From Sphingopyxis lindanitolerans (lineage in GTDB: Bacteria > Pseudomonadota > Alphaproteobacteria > Sphingomonadales > Sphingomonadaceae), in contig NZ_CM009578.1 of assembly GCF_002993885.1 (NCBI RefSeq), forward strand, positions 3,122,009 through 3,186,008: a stretch of DNA of 64,000 nucleotides, read 5' to 3'. Below, in pieces: positions 40,200 to 49,161 of the stretch. The notes under the pieces were generated by a model. The model saw nothing but the letters and a program-made list of their open reading frames with translations, was not told the origin of the DNA and ran no database searches. The position numbers were made by a program, and so were the translations under genes. Each line of letters begins with the position of its first letter. Within the stretch, counting starts at the first letter, position 1.

Positions 40200-41809
40200 G
40201 GCTTCGACGCCTTCAGGTCACCCGCGCATCGACGTGCGGCGGGTTGCTCGACGGGGCCGATATCTGGTTGGGTCGTGCAGAGACAGAGACGAACAATGAA
40301 CCACTGGAACCGCTTTGCCTTCTTGGCCCGAACGGTTCCGGTAAGTCTCAATTTCTCCAGCTTGTGGCCGAAATTTTCCAGGCGGCCTGGCATGCGCACG
40401 CCCCTGAAGAGGAGCGGGATTCAGCGAACGGCGATGCCATCTTTGAGCTGGAATACCTGATCAAGCCAAACAAGGGTGATTCCTATGCCGTAGTAAAATT
40501 GTCGCGCGCGCCCAAGGGAAAGTCCGTTGGGCCTATCGAACTCCAGGTTCAAAAGGATGGCCACTGGACTGCTCTCAAGCCCGGAACCCCGGAATTTGGA
40601 CAGCATTTGCCTTCGCTGATCATCGGTTACACGTCCGGCGACAATGAAACGATGAGTCTGCCGTTCATGGTCAGCCGGGCGGGATATGCCAATTCGGTGG
40701 CGACCGCCGCTCTCGCAAAAACTACGGTGACCGCGCCACCGTTAGACAATCGCGCATTACTGATCGACTATGGCACCAACCTTGAGGTGCTGTTTGCTAA
40801 CATGACCATGGCGAAGCCGGAAGTGCGCAAGGATATCCTTCAGCACGCTCGACTTGAGGACCTTGCATCTTGCCGCTGCATCATCCGGCTTGCCCACTCC
40901 GCAGCGCCTGGCGCGCCCGCTTCGGCGAAGAAGTCCAAGGGCCGCAAGGGCATTCAGCTTACGGATGAACTCGAAGCCATCCTGAGAAATTTGAAGCGGT
41001 CGGCGACTTGCTGGCATCTTGACGAAAAAACCGAAACCTACACGTTCGACTACTTTGTCGACGCTGCGACCCGGAAGGCGCTTTCCCACTTTTTCGACGA
41101 CGCCCTCGACCTCTATCGGTCGTTGCACAAGTTTGCCTTGCTCAACGACCTTGTTATCCCAAAGGCGGCACGAGATCGGATGCGCAAGGCGGTCCGTGAA
41201 CGGCGATTTGCCACCCGATTGCCCGAGCCTCAGCAGGAGGACACGGTCTTCGCATTTGAGGAGGTCCGGTTTCATCCGTCCTCAGGTAAGGCCGACCGGA
41301 CCCCAGTCGATTATGTCGCCTTGTCTGACGGTGAGCATCAGCAGTCCCTGATCCTCGGATTGTTCTCCATGATCACCGATCAGAACGCCCTGTTTCTTCT
41401 CGACGAGCCTGAATCGCATTTCAATCCGCAATGGCGGGTGCAGTTCGTGAAACGCTTACTCAATCTCCATGTGGATCGTGGGGAGCAGGATGTTCTGCTC
41501 ACGTCGCATGCGCCTTTCGTCCCGGCAGATATTTCACGCGAGCAAGTGCTGATCTTCAAGCGTCAGGGCGATACGATCGAGGTCAGCAATCCGGAGATTG
41601 AAACATTCGGAGCGAACTTCGACCGCATTTTGGAGCATTGCTTTGAGATACGGCCCCCGCTTTCGCAGATCGCTCAAGATGAGATCGCCGAACTGATGAA
41701 GTCAGATAGCATTGCGCGCTTGACCGAAGCTATGAACAAGCTGGGGTCCTCGGTGGAAAAATCATTCGTTGCTGACCGGCTTCGTCAACTCAAGGCGAAG
41801 GCGGGCTGA
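40196..41809 (+). CDS. Restriction-system-associated AAA family ATPase
   Basis: 537 residues. An SMC/ABC-like ATPase with Walker A LLGPNGSGKSQFL (about 42-54), signature-like VALSDGEHQQSLILGLF, Walker B ALFLLDEPESHFNPQW and the H-loop LLTSHAPFVPAD. The long insertion between Walker A and the signature holds a helical arm. It resembles the AAA ATPases annotated as restriction-system-associated and the PtuA ATPase of Septu. With the following HNH protein it forms an ATPase-nuclease pair. It starts at the ATGA of the hsdS stop and ends 4 bases before the HNH gene. The trigger, possibly failure of restriction or phage DNA ends, is inference. Confidence 0.88.
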   Translation: MRLRRLQVTRASTCGGLLDGADIWLGRAETETNNEPLEPLCLLGPNGSGKSQFLQLVAEIFQAAWHAHAPEEERDSANGDAIFELEYLIKPNKGDSYAVVKLSRAPKGKSVGPIELQVQKDGHWTALKPGTPEFGQHLPSLIIGYTSGDNETMSLPFMVSRAGYANSVATAALAKTTVTAPPLDNRALLIDYGTNLEVLFANMTMAKPEVRKDILQHARLEDLASCRCIIRLAHSAAPGAPASAKKSKGRKGIQLTDELEAILRNLKRSATCWHLDEKTETYTFDYFVDAATRKALSHFFDDALDLYRSLHKFALLNDLVIPKAARDRMRKAVRERRFATRLPEPQQEDTVFAFEEVRFHPSSGKADRTPVDYVALSDGEHQQSLILGLFSMITDQNALFLLDEPESHFNPQWRVQFVKRLLNLHVDRGEQDVLLTSHAPFVPADISREQVLIFKRQGDTIEVSNPEIETFGANFDRILEHCFEIRPPLSQIAQDEIAELMKSDSIARLTEAMNKLGSSVEKSFVADRLRQLKAKAG

Positions 41810-41813
41810 CGCT

Positions 41814-42905
41814 GTGCTTTTTCATTATGCGCTGGAAGCTACTAACGACAATTGGCTGCACGACACGCTTCTACAAATGTTGGTCGCGGGCATGGACCAA
41901 ATCGACGCTGGTCACGCTTTGTCAGCATGGCCAGCGTGCATTCCTGCGGCCCGCCGCCTAGTATTGTCTCCAAAGACCGGGCTGCGGGACCGTCGCCGCA
42001 CCTTCTTTCAGGCGTTCGAAGCCCTGGACCAGCCATCACGAGATTCTGTTCGCAACGCATTGCCGACGCAGAACGCGATTCCTGCAGTTTTCGATGGTGT
42101 TTCGCCGTGGGTTCGTTTGGAAGAACTGCCGGCCAGCATTCGAGAACCCACCAAAGAGCTATTCAAGTTCGCTTTTGGCCTTCTCACCACCGTTGGGCTT
42201 CGCGACGAACATTACCGTGTGATCTGGCAAAATCTGACGCGGGCCAAAATCTGCCCATTTTGCGGCCTCGAACGATTGAAACATCCGAACCAGCCTCGAC
42301 CAGACCTTGATCACTACCTTCCTATTTCGCGATACCCATTTGCCGGGGCAAATCTGCGCAATCTGGTTCCAATGGGTGGCGACTGTAATACCGCTTTCAA
42401 AGGGCAAATCGATGTCGTGTTCGACGCCGTCACAAACGTTCGTCGGAGGTGCTGCGATCCGTACACCGGACCAATATTTTCAGTTTCATTGGATGGTACG
42501 AACTTATTCGAGGCTGATGGAACACTTCGCCTTTTGCCCGCTTGGGATATAATTTTGCATGGCGGCGTTCACGAATTTGCGGCGACATGGGATGCTGTAT
42601 TTAAGATTAGGCGGCGGTATTCTGATATTCTGAATGAGGAATATCATGGCTGGATTGATCATTTTGGTCGCTGGTGCGCAGATGCCAGGTCCGGGATTGA
42701 GCTGACCGATATTACGTCGGTGATTGCCGCAATAATCCAATACAGTGAAACCATCCTACAAGAGGGGATGGCAGACACGAACTTTCTTAGAAGTGCGACT
42801 TTCACAATGCTTCGTCGTCAAATTGAAGCCGATCCAGACTCTGATCGCGTAGCCGACTGGCTCAAGTTTTTGGTCGCAGGGTTCGCTCCTGCGGTGGCCG
42901 CCTAA
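41814..42905 (+). CDS. HNH-type protein paired with the AAA ATPase
   Basis: 363 residues from the GTG at 41814, four bases after the ATPase stop and with AAGGCG upstream; an in-frame TTG at 41769 is a less likely start. A zinc-knuckle-like ICPFCGLERL (about 146-155) is followed by DLDHYLPISRYP (Asp-His, about 165-176) and NLVPMGGDCNTAFKG (Asn, about 183-197), the order of an HNH nuclease. The C-terminal half has no recognised domain. ATPase followed by HNH nuclease is the gene order of Septu PtuA/PtuB, but this protein is longer and may be a different effector. It ends by overlapping the ardC stop on the other strand. Confidence 0.82.
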   Translation: MLFHYALEATNDNWLHDTLLQMLVAGMDQIDAGHALSAWPACIPAARRLVLSPKTGLRDRRRTFFQAFEALDQPSRDSVRNALPTQNAIPAVFDGVSPWVRLEELPASIREPTKELFKFAFGLLTTVGLRDEHYRVIWQNLTRAKICPFCGLERLKHPNQPRPDLDHYLPISRYPFAGANLRNLVPMGGDCNTAFKGQIDVVFDAVTNVRRRCCDPYTGPIFSVSLDGTNLFEADGTLRLLPAWDIILHGGVHEFAATWDAVFKIRRRYSDILNEEYHGWIDHFGRWCADARSGIELTDITSVIAAIIQYSETILQEGMADTNFLRSATFTMLRRQIEADPDSDRVADWLKFLVAGFAPAVAA

Positions 42906-43792
42906 GCAGCTTCGTTTATGTCAGTAAGCCACTCAGCCGCCTTCGCCGCTGCGCTCGCGGCGGTGAAGATCGCCCGATTGTCGGCCTTGAGCACCTTGAG
43001 CCAGCTGGCAAGGTAGCGCGCGTGATCGGGGCGCGGCTTGGACGAAAGGCCAAGGTCGCCGCACAGGAATGCTGAGCCGAGTTCAGCAACAAGCTCTTCC
43101 ATCGCGTAGGCGTCGTCGCCGAACCGCTTGCCGAAGGTCCGTGCGAGACGGTGCTCCGCGCCGGACCAATGGGTCAGTTCATGGAGCAGCGTGGCGTACC
43201 AATTCTGCCCTGCGTTGCCGGATTCGGTGGCAAAGAAGAGCTGCTTGTCCGGCATGGTAATGGTGTCGGTCGAGGGCATGTAATGGGCACTGTCGCCCTG
43301 GATGCGCACGGCTGCGCCGGTTGCGGCAACGAAAGCATCCGCGTTCGGGATCGGATCGAAGTCTGCGGCTTCGGGAAGCTCCGGCATCGCATAGCCATCC
43401 ACCTGACCAACATTGAACACATGCGACGCCTGGGCGAAGATTCGGGCCGAACCCTCACGTTCCTCGGCCTCGGCGCCATCGACTTTGTCGAAAACCTTGT
43501 AGAACACGATCGGCGAAGCCTTCTCGCCCTTGCGGACTTGAGCGCCGAGTGACTGCCACTGCCGATAGGTTGCCCAGAGCCCATGTCCGAAGTCCTGCGC
43601 TTCGGCAGAGGCCCAGAGGGCGAGGACGTTGACACCGCGATAGGTCTTCCGGGTCACTGCGTTCATCGGGCGGGACAGCGGGGTATTGCTGCGATGCCAG
43701 GGGAGCGAGAATTTCCCTACCCCGACTTCAAGCGAGGCAATGATCTGATTGGTAATCGTGTCGTAGATGCTGGCGGTTTGAGTGCTGGCCAC
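42902..43792 (-). CDS. ardC: ArdC-like antirestriction protein with zincin domain
   Basis: 296 residues from a GTG at 43792 with AAGGA upstream. The N-terminal ssDNA-binding ArdC domain shows YDTITNQIIASLEVGVG and FSLPWHRSNTPLSRPMNAVT then YRGVNVLALW. The C-terminal metallopeptidase-like domain has HELTHWSGAEHR (HExxH). ArdC proteins are carried by conjugative plasmids and shield incoming single-stranded DNA from type I restriction. Here it meets the type I operon tail to tail with a 4-base overlap of the ends, and is followed by relaxase genes on the same strand, so it belongs to the transfer module. Confidence 0.93.
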   Translation of the reverse strand: MASTQTASIYDTITNQIIASLEVGVGKFSLPWHRSNTPLSRPMNAVTRKTYRGVNVLALWASAEAQDFGHGLWATYRQWQSLGAQVRKGEKASPIVFYKVFDKVDGAEAEEREGSARIFAQASHVFNVGQVDGYAMPELPEAADFDPIPNADAFVAATGAAVRIQGDSAHYMPSTDTITMPDKQLFFATESGNAGQNWYATLLHELTHWSGAEHRLARTFGKRFGDDAYAMEELVAELGSAFLCGDLGLSSKPRPDHARYLASWLKVLKADNRAIFTAASAAAKAAEWLTDINEAA

Positions 43793-44014
43793 GGCGGAAA
43801 TCCTTCGTCCTGTCGTTGGGAACGCGGATGAAGGGACGGGCCGGACAGGCCGGGCGGGTCAGCGGGTACGCGAAACAGCCAACACGGGAGGGCGTGAGCC
43901 CGAATGGAGCGGGCAGGCTGTTGATCCCGCCAGGCACGGGCCGTCACACAGGGAGCAGTTCATTCCAATGGCGGGACGACGGATGCCGTGGCCGCCATGC
44001 CGACTGCATGGCTT

Positions 44015-46762
44015 TCACCCTATACCAGCCCCTATTGCCTTGGACTTGCCAGCGTCGGGAACTGCCGCTTCCATGGCAGTTTGTTTCTCCCCCGCCCGCT
44101 CGGTGATCGCTCGGACAAGCCGGTCCCTGTCGTCGGTGACAATAACCGCCTCGCCTCTGGCCCGTGACAACGCGACGTAGAGCATCTTCTGATCGACCAG
44201 ATTGGTTGAACGGCTGTCGGCGTGGATCAGGACGCGCTCGGCAGTCTGTCCCTGCGCGGCGTGGGCGGTCTGGACATAGGCATGGCGCAAGTGGGTGTCG
44301 CGGGGATCGGAGAGGTCGAGCCGCTGCTCGCGGCCATTAGCCAGTTTCAAAGTTGCCTGACCGGTGGATGGGTCGATGCCGGTCACTGTCCCGCCAAGGC
44401 CATTGATCCGTCCCGCTTCGTGGTCGTTGCGGGTAAACTGCACCCGGTCTCCCGTGCGCAAGTCCATGAGTTTGGGTTCAAACACCTCGGCTTTGCCCGC
44501 ACCCCATTGCCGGGGATGCCAGTCAACCGACCGCCCATCGCGGCCCGCCAGAGCAATACGTCCCCGCCCCGGTTCGACCGCGCTGACGGTGAGGGGTTCA
44601 CCCCTGCGGACATCCTTGGCGGCATAGTCGCGGTTGAACCGGACGACATCACCGATGGTATAGCTTGCAGCTTGGCGAGCCTCGGCGCGGGTCATGCCCT
44701 TGGCCTCCAACGCGGCAAATTGCAGCCGTTCCCACGACAGCTCTCCACGCGAAGCCAGGTTTTCGCGGATCAGGCCGGTGAGCATGTCTCGACCATCGCG
44801 CGAAGGCTCGATCACCAGCGTCCACGTTCGCTCGGCGGGGGACAGGGACAGGTAGTGCTGAACCATGGCCTCGAAGCGTTCTTTCGGCGTGGCCCCTTCG
44901 ATGACTTTACCGCCACCCCTATCCAGCGCAGCCAGGGCCTTGCCGGCATGGCCCTCAATCGAAGCCATGACAGCTTCGCGCGTTTCGATATTGGTTTGCC
45001 GAACGACCTCAGCCAGTTTGGTGGTGGTCATGCCTGCTGTCTGCAACTGCGCAAAAGCCGCGCCTGCGCCGACCGAACCGAGCTGCTTCACGTCCCCAAC
45101 GAGAACGAGCCGGGCTTCCGCCCTGTCGGCGCTGGTCATCAACTTCGCCATATCCTGCGCCGAGAGCATAGAGGCTTCGTCGACAATCCAGACAGCCTCT
45201 TTGCGCGCCATGCGTCCTTCGGGTGTGAGCAGGTGCCGGGCAACGGTATCGCCGCGCAGGCCAAGCGCTTCCCCCAGAACGGTTGCAGCCGATGCGGTGG
45301 GAGCAAGTGCCGTGACCGCAAGCCCATGCCGCTCGGCTTCGCGGGCATAGGTCGCGAGAACAGTCGTGGTCTTGGCGGTTCCGGCGTAACCCTGGACGGC
45401 AACAATCCGATCTCGCGCAGTCAGCAAGTCGGTAGTCGCGCGCCTCTGATCGTCGGTCCAGGCATAGCCCGAACGGGCTGATTGCCGCGCTGCCCGCTCG
45501 ACCGTGCGCGCAGCCGTCAGCGGGCTGGCGAGCGTATCGGCCATGCCGCGCCCGACAGCTTCAAGCCGCAACATGGTACGTTCGGTTTCGAGGGCTTGCG
45601 GGGTAGTGAAACCGGCAAACTCAGCGCCGCGTCGGTCGAGAAAGGTCCGGGGCACCAGCTCTCCACGTTGTTCGGCTCCGGTGATGGCGGAGCTGATCTG
45701 TTCATGCCCAACTTTGCCGAATGCAAAGTCCCCCGCCTCGCGGGCCAGTGCGCTGGCTGACATCACGGATTCTCGTTCCGAAAGCTTGGCGGCGGCGAAG
45801 GCAACTGCCTGCCGCGCCTGCGGCTCGGGGCTGGCCCTTGTCCCAATGTCCCGCGCTCTTCCAACTGCACCAGAAACAAGCCGGTCCCGTGCGCTGGCAT
45901 CGAACCCATTGGCATCGGCGGTAGCGCGCCAGTCGGCTCGCAGTTCACGAATATCAACGTGTGACTTGGCCTCGCGCGTATCAAGCGCCGCTATCTGCTT
46001 CTCGGCCGCGCTAGCCTCTTGGCGGGTCGTGCCACGCTCAGCAAGCCGAGCGTCGATCGCCGCTGTCCGCTGGCTCAGCGCGTCTATGACCTTGTCCGGC
46101 ACGCCGGCGATCTCGAACATGGCGTCCTTGCCAGGCTCGATCTGGTATCCCAACGCGGCAATGCCGTGCGCCAGCTCCTGTCGATAGATGGCACCGATGT
46201 CCTTCTGAAGCTGGTAGAAAGCGCGCGGCTCCAAGCTGCGCCAGTCCCCGTCCTTGTCCTGGGTTGCGTTGACGACAATGGCATGGGTGTGAAGCTGTGG
46301 GTCTTGGGCGCGGCTCGTGACGTGACGGAAAGTGGCAACGACCAGATTGCCGGTGGCCTCACGCTGCACCTCGCCGCTAATTCGTATGCGCGTTGCAGCT
46401 AAATGGCTTTCGACATGGGCAAGCGCGACCGTAGCCGCCGCGCCGTGTGCTGCGATCAGCCGCTTGTCGCCAGCAACCTCGGCCATGATCGAAACCGACT
46501 TGGGTGCGGAGAAGGTTATATCCCAACCTGGCCGATGCTCGACCTTGCCCTCGCGGATGGTGCCGAGCTGCTTGCCGTCAACGCGTCCTTCCAAAAGCGT
46601 GGCGAACTTCTCGCGATCGACTTCGCCCTGAAGACCAAGCGCCTTGGCGGCCTCGCCGAACCACTCGGATGGGGCCAGGCCGCCCTCGGCATAATAGTCA
46701 TCGGTCTCGTAGTAGCTCGCGGCCTGCCCGGCACTGGACAGCGCCGAGACCGAAGCGACCAT
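44015..46762 (-). CDS. MobF-family conjugative relaxase/helicase (TrwC/TraI type)
   Basis: 915 residues. The N-terminal relaxase domain has tyrosines in ASYYETDDYY (nicking residues), the catalytic region GWDITFSAPKSVSIMAEVAG and the metal-binding histidines in DPQLHTHAIVVNA plus an upstream His in FRHVTS. The C-terminal RecD-like helicase has VQGYAGTAKTTTVLATY as Walker A and VWIVDEASMLSAQDM as Walker B, and later YVQTAHAAQGQTAERVLIHA. It would nick oriT and unwind the strand for transfer. Its start overlaps the coupling-protein stop. Complete for the family. Confidence 0.94.
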   Translation of the reverse strand: MVASVSALSSAGQAASYYETDDYYAEGGLAPSEWFGEAAKALGLQGEVDREKFATLLEGRVDGKQLGTIREGKVEHRPGWDITFSAPKSVSIMAEVAGDKRLIAAHGAAATVALAHVESHLAATRIRISGEVQREATGNLVVATFRHVTSRAQDPQLHTHAIVVNATQDKDGDWRSLEPRAFYQLQKDIGAIYRQELAHGIAALGYQIEPGKDAMFEIAGVPDKVIDALSQRTAAIDARLAERGTTRQEASAAEKQIAALDTREAKSHVDIRELRADWRATADANGFDASARDRLVSGAVGRARDIGTRASPEPQARQAVAFAAAKLSERESVMSASALAREAGDFAFGKVGHEQISSAITGAEQRGELVPRTFLDRRGAEFAGFTTPQALETERTMLRLEAVGRGMADTLASPLTAARTVERAARQSARSGYAWTDDQRRATTDLLTARDRIVAVQGYAGTAKTTTVLATYAREAERHGLAVTALAPTASAATVLGEALGLRGDTVARHLLTPEGRMARKEAVWIVDEASMLSAQDMAKLMTSADRAEARLVLVGDVKQLGSVGAGAAFAQLQTAGMTTTKLAEVVRQTNIETREAVMASIEGHAGKALAALDRGGGKVIEGATPKERFEAMVQHYLSLSPAERTWTLVIEPSRDGRDMLTGLIRENLASRGELSWERLQFAALEAKGMTRAEARQAASYTIGDVVRFNRDYAAKDVRRGEPLTVSAVEPGRGRIALAGRDGRSVDWHPRQWGAGKAEVFEPKLMDLRTGDRVQFTRNDHEAGRINGLGGTVTGIDPSTGQATLKLANGREQRLDLSDPRDTHLRHAYVQTAHAAQGQTAERVLIHADSRSTNLVDQKMLYVALSRARGEAVIVTDDRDRLVRAITERAGEKQTAMEAAVPDAGKSKAIGAGIG

Positions 46763-48579
46763 CAGACCGGCCCCGGCTTGGCATCGGGCGCGGCATTGCG
46801 AGCGATCTCACTCACCCGGCTCCAAAGCGTGCCCGCTGGATCGCCTGCGACGAAGCCGGGCTGACGGGCCTGCCCGCGTCCGGTGATATGATCGGCGGTG
46901 AGCCCGATGCGCGCGACCGGCAAGCCATCGGGCAGCAGCAAATAGCCTTGATGCGGCGCAAGCCTCAGTTCGCTTTCAAGCACTGCGGCGCGAAAGGCGC
47001 GCTGGGTGGCAATCGTGGTGCGCGGCACCTCATTCCCGATCGAGAGCGTATCGGTGGCGACGCGCATTTCGATCTCGCAATCGCCGATAGTCTGGCTGGC
47101 CCACTGGCGGGTTTCGCGATCGACGGTTTGCAAGAACAGCTTGGTGTTGCAGCAGGCCAACATGGCTTCGGCGATGTTCGCGCCGTAGCGGTTGCGCATC
47201 TGTCCCAGCGCCTGGAAAGTCAGCACGATCGCAGCACCGAACTTGCGGCCCTCAGGTAGAAGTCTCGCCAGGTTCTCGACGCGCGGGAGGTCGGCCAGTT
47301 CGTCGAGCACGAACCATATGCGCCGCTGCGGCGATGGCGATAGGCCGAGCACAGCGCTCGCCGCGCATTCAAGCCAGCAGGCCATGAGCGGCTTGGCGGC
47401 TTCGAAATAGTCCTCCTTGCGCGGGACGAATATCCATGGCTTCGCGCCCTCGCGCGCATCCAGCCCGGCGATGAAATCGCGGAAGGCGAAACGCTCCGCA
47501 CCCCCGTCGTCGATACGCAGGAACTGAATCAGGTTCGCGGCCTTGGCGAGCATGAACAGCACCGAGCCGGTGGCGCGGTCGGCGTCGTCGGCGAAGGTTC
47601 GCGCCGACGAGGTGTGCCCCAGCCAGTGCTTCAGCTGTTCCTTGCTCTTGACCTGCAAGGCTTCGAGCAGGGCCTCCAGATTGCAGTTGCCCTCAGCCCA
47701 TAGCGAACGAAGCATGTTGGCGACGAGAATGCGGCTCGTCTCCAGCCAGACATCGTCGTCTTGGCTGCCGGTTTCGGACACGAGCTGCCGCGCGATCCGG
47801 TCGGCATCGGCCGGATGCGAAATCTCATCAAAGGGCGACCAGAAGGCGCAGCGGGCGTCGAACGGATTGAGGATCACGTCACCGCGCTCGGGGTCGTAGT
47901 AGTGGGCGATGAACTCCCCGCTTGTGTCATAGACCAACGCCGGCTCGCCGCGCGCCTCAATGCGATCGAGCATCTGGCGGAGCGCAGTGGTCTTGCCGCT
48001 GCCCGTAGTGCCGAGAAAGGCAAAGTGCCGAGTCTCGATCTGGCGTGGGATGGGCACTGGACCGATGGCTATCGCACAGGGATCATCTTGTCCGGCGTCC
48101 TCGGCTAACTCCTCCTGCGGTACCAGTCGGGTGCCGCCGAGGATGCGATCGGAGAGCGTGTCCTCGCCCTGCGACGACATGGTCCGCTGGATCAGCCACA
48201 CGGTGAGAAACCCCAGCGCCAGACCGATCACGGCGCCGATCAGCAACGCGGTGGCAGCCGCGTTGAACTGGTCCGCGAATAGTGGATCGCTTGCCACGAT
48301 CCGCGCGGGAATGGTCGCCCGACGACCTCCGAAAGCGATGTTCATCTGAATGTCGCGCCCGGCCATTTCGGCGAACACTTGCAGCACCTTTCCGCCCAGA
48401 CACTGACCGGCGACGGTCCATGTCCAAGTCGGCAAGGTGAACTGTGACCAGATGATCGCCCCGGCTCCCGTGCAGGCCAGGATCAGCTTGGAGAAGAAGC
48501 CGAAGCGTTGCTGGAAATGCGCCATCCGCATGCGCCAGAGCGAGTGCGAGCGGGACGCAAAATCATGTCCCTGGGTCAT
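46762..48579 (-). CDS. Type IV coupling protein, TraD/TrwB-like
   Basis: 605 residues. Two N-terminal transmembrane helices (LILACTGAGAIIWSQFTL; ALLIGAVIGLALGFLTVWLI) anchor a cytoplasmic hexameric ATPase with Walker A FLGTTGSGKTTALRQML and Walker B WFVLDELADLPRVENL. The protein brings the relaxase-DNA complex to the secretion channel. It starts in the ATGA overlapping the upstream small gene and is coupled to the relaxase. No channel genes are in the element, so it must dock to a helper type IV secretion system. Confidence 0.92.
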   Translation of the reverse strand: MTQGHDFASRSHSLWRMRMAHFQQRFGFFSKLILACTGAGAIIWSQFTLPTWTWTVAGQCLGGKVLQVFAEMAGRDIQMNIAFGGRRATIPARIVASDPLFADQFNAAATALLIGAVIGLALGFLTVWLIQRTMSSQGEDTLSDRILGGTRLVPQEELAEDAGQDDPCAIAIGPVPIPRQIETRHFAFLGTTGSGKTTALRQMLDRIEARGEPALVYDTSGEFIAHYYDPERGDVILNPFDARCAFWSPFDEISHPADADRIARQLVSETGSQDDDVWLETSRILVANMLRSLWAEGNCNLEALLEALQVKSKEQLKHWLGHTSSARTFADDADRATGSVLFMLAKAANLIQFLRIDDGGAERFAFRDFIAGLDAREGAKPWIFVPRKEDYFEAAKPLMACWLECAASAVLGLSPSPQRRIWFVLDELADLPRVENLARLLPEGRKFGAAIVLTFQALGQMRNRYGANIAEAMLACCNTKLFLQTVDRETRQWASQTIGDCEIEMRVATDTLSIGNEVPRTTIATQRAFRAAVLESELRLAPHQGYLLLPDGLPVARIGLTADHITGRGQARQPGFVAGDPAGTLWSRVSEIARNAAPDAKPGPV

Positions 48580-48950
48580 GGTTCGATCTCCATGGCGAGC
48601 GAGCGCTGACGCTCGAAGGCGGCCTTCGCATCGGCCGCAATGACCTCGTCCGGCTTCTTCGTGCCGAGCGCGGAATGGCGGGCGTAGGCATAGGCGGCGC
48701 AGGCGGTGAACAATGCGCGGTCAAGCACGCGCTCGACCTCAATCAGACGTTCCGAAATCGCACCGACCTCGATGGCAATTTCGCGGGTGTCGGCTTCTTT
48801 GTCGGTGCCATGCAACACCGCCAGGAACCCTGCCTCGATAATCCGCTGAAGCATGGCGTACTCGGTGAGCCCGCGTTTCTCAGCTATGCCGATGAGAGTC
48901 CGGGCCTGCGAGGGATTGAGGCGGATGGTCCGCTTGCTAGCGGTCAGCAT
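48576..48950 (-). CDS. Small probable relaxosome accessory protein
   Basis: 124 residues from the ATG at 48950, chosen for GGGAGG just upstream; a longer frame to 49073 is rejected. The N-terminus SKRTIRLNPSQARTLIGIAE then KRGLTEYAMLQRIIEAG looks like a ribbon-helix-helix or related DNA-binding unit, and the C-terminal half is helical. Its place upstream of the coupling protein and next to a repeat-rich segment is that of MobC/TraD-accessory proteins that bind oriT. No direct family match is recalled, so the role is inferred from position and fold impression. Ends overlapping the coupling protein start. Confidence 0.7.
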   Translation of the reverse strand: MLTASKRTIRLNPSQARTLIGIAEKRGLTEYAMLQRIIEAGFLAVLHGTDKEADTREIAIEVGAISERLIEVERVLDRALFTACAAYAYARHSALGTKKPDEVIAADAKAAFERQRSLAMEIEP

Positions 48951-48961
48951 GGCGGCCTCCC

Positions 48962-49121
48962 GAGCGCGCGCCGAGCGCGCTCCGCAAACGGCGGAAATCC
49001 ACCAACCTGCCGCAAAGGCACTGCCGAGCGCGCTATCCGCCCGCTTGAAAATCGGCGGAATTCCTCGCTGCACCCGTGCGTGGGGTGTGTATTTGAAATC
49101 CTGCCTCGATGCGTAGCATCG
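48962..49121. other. Candidate origin of transfer (oriT)
   Basis: The gap upstream of the mobilization genes holds an 8-bp inverted repeat (48962-48969 with 48975-48982), a 12-bp direct repeat GCCGAGCGCGCT at 48970-48981 and 49023-49034, each followed by CGGCGGAA (48989-48996; 49053-49060), and a hairpin CGATGC-GTA-GCATCG (49107-49121). Repeats next to the first mobilization gene are typical for oriT. The nick site is not identified. Confidence 0.5.
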
Positions 49122-49161
49122 CAGGCCGAATCCCTATCCGGCATGACGTTCCCGTTGGGCA

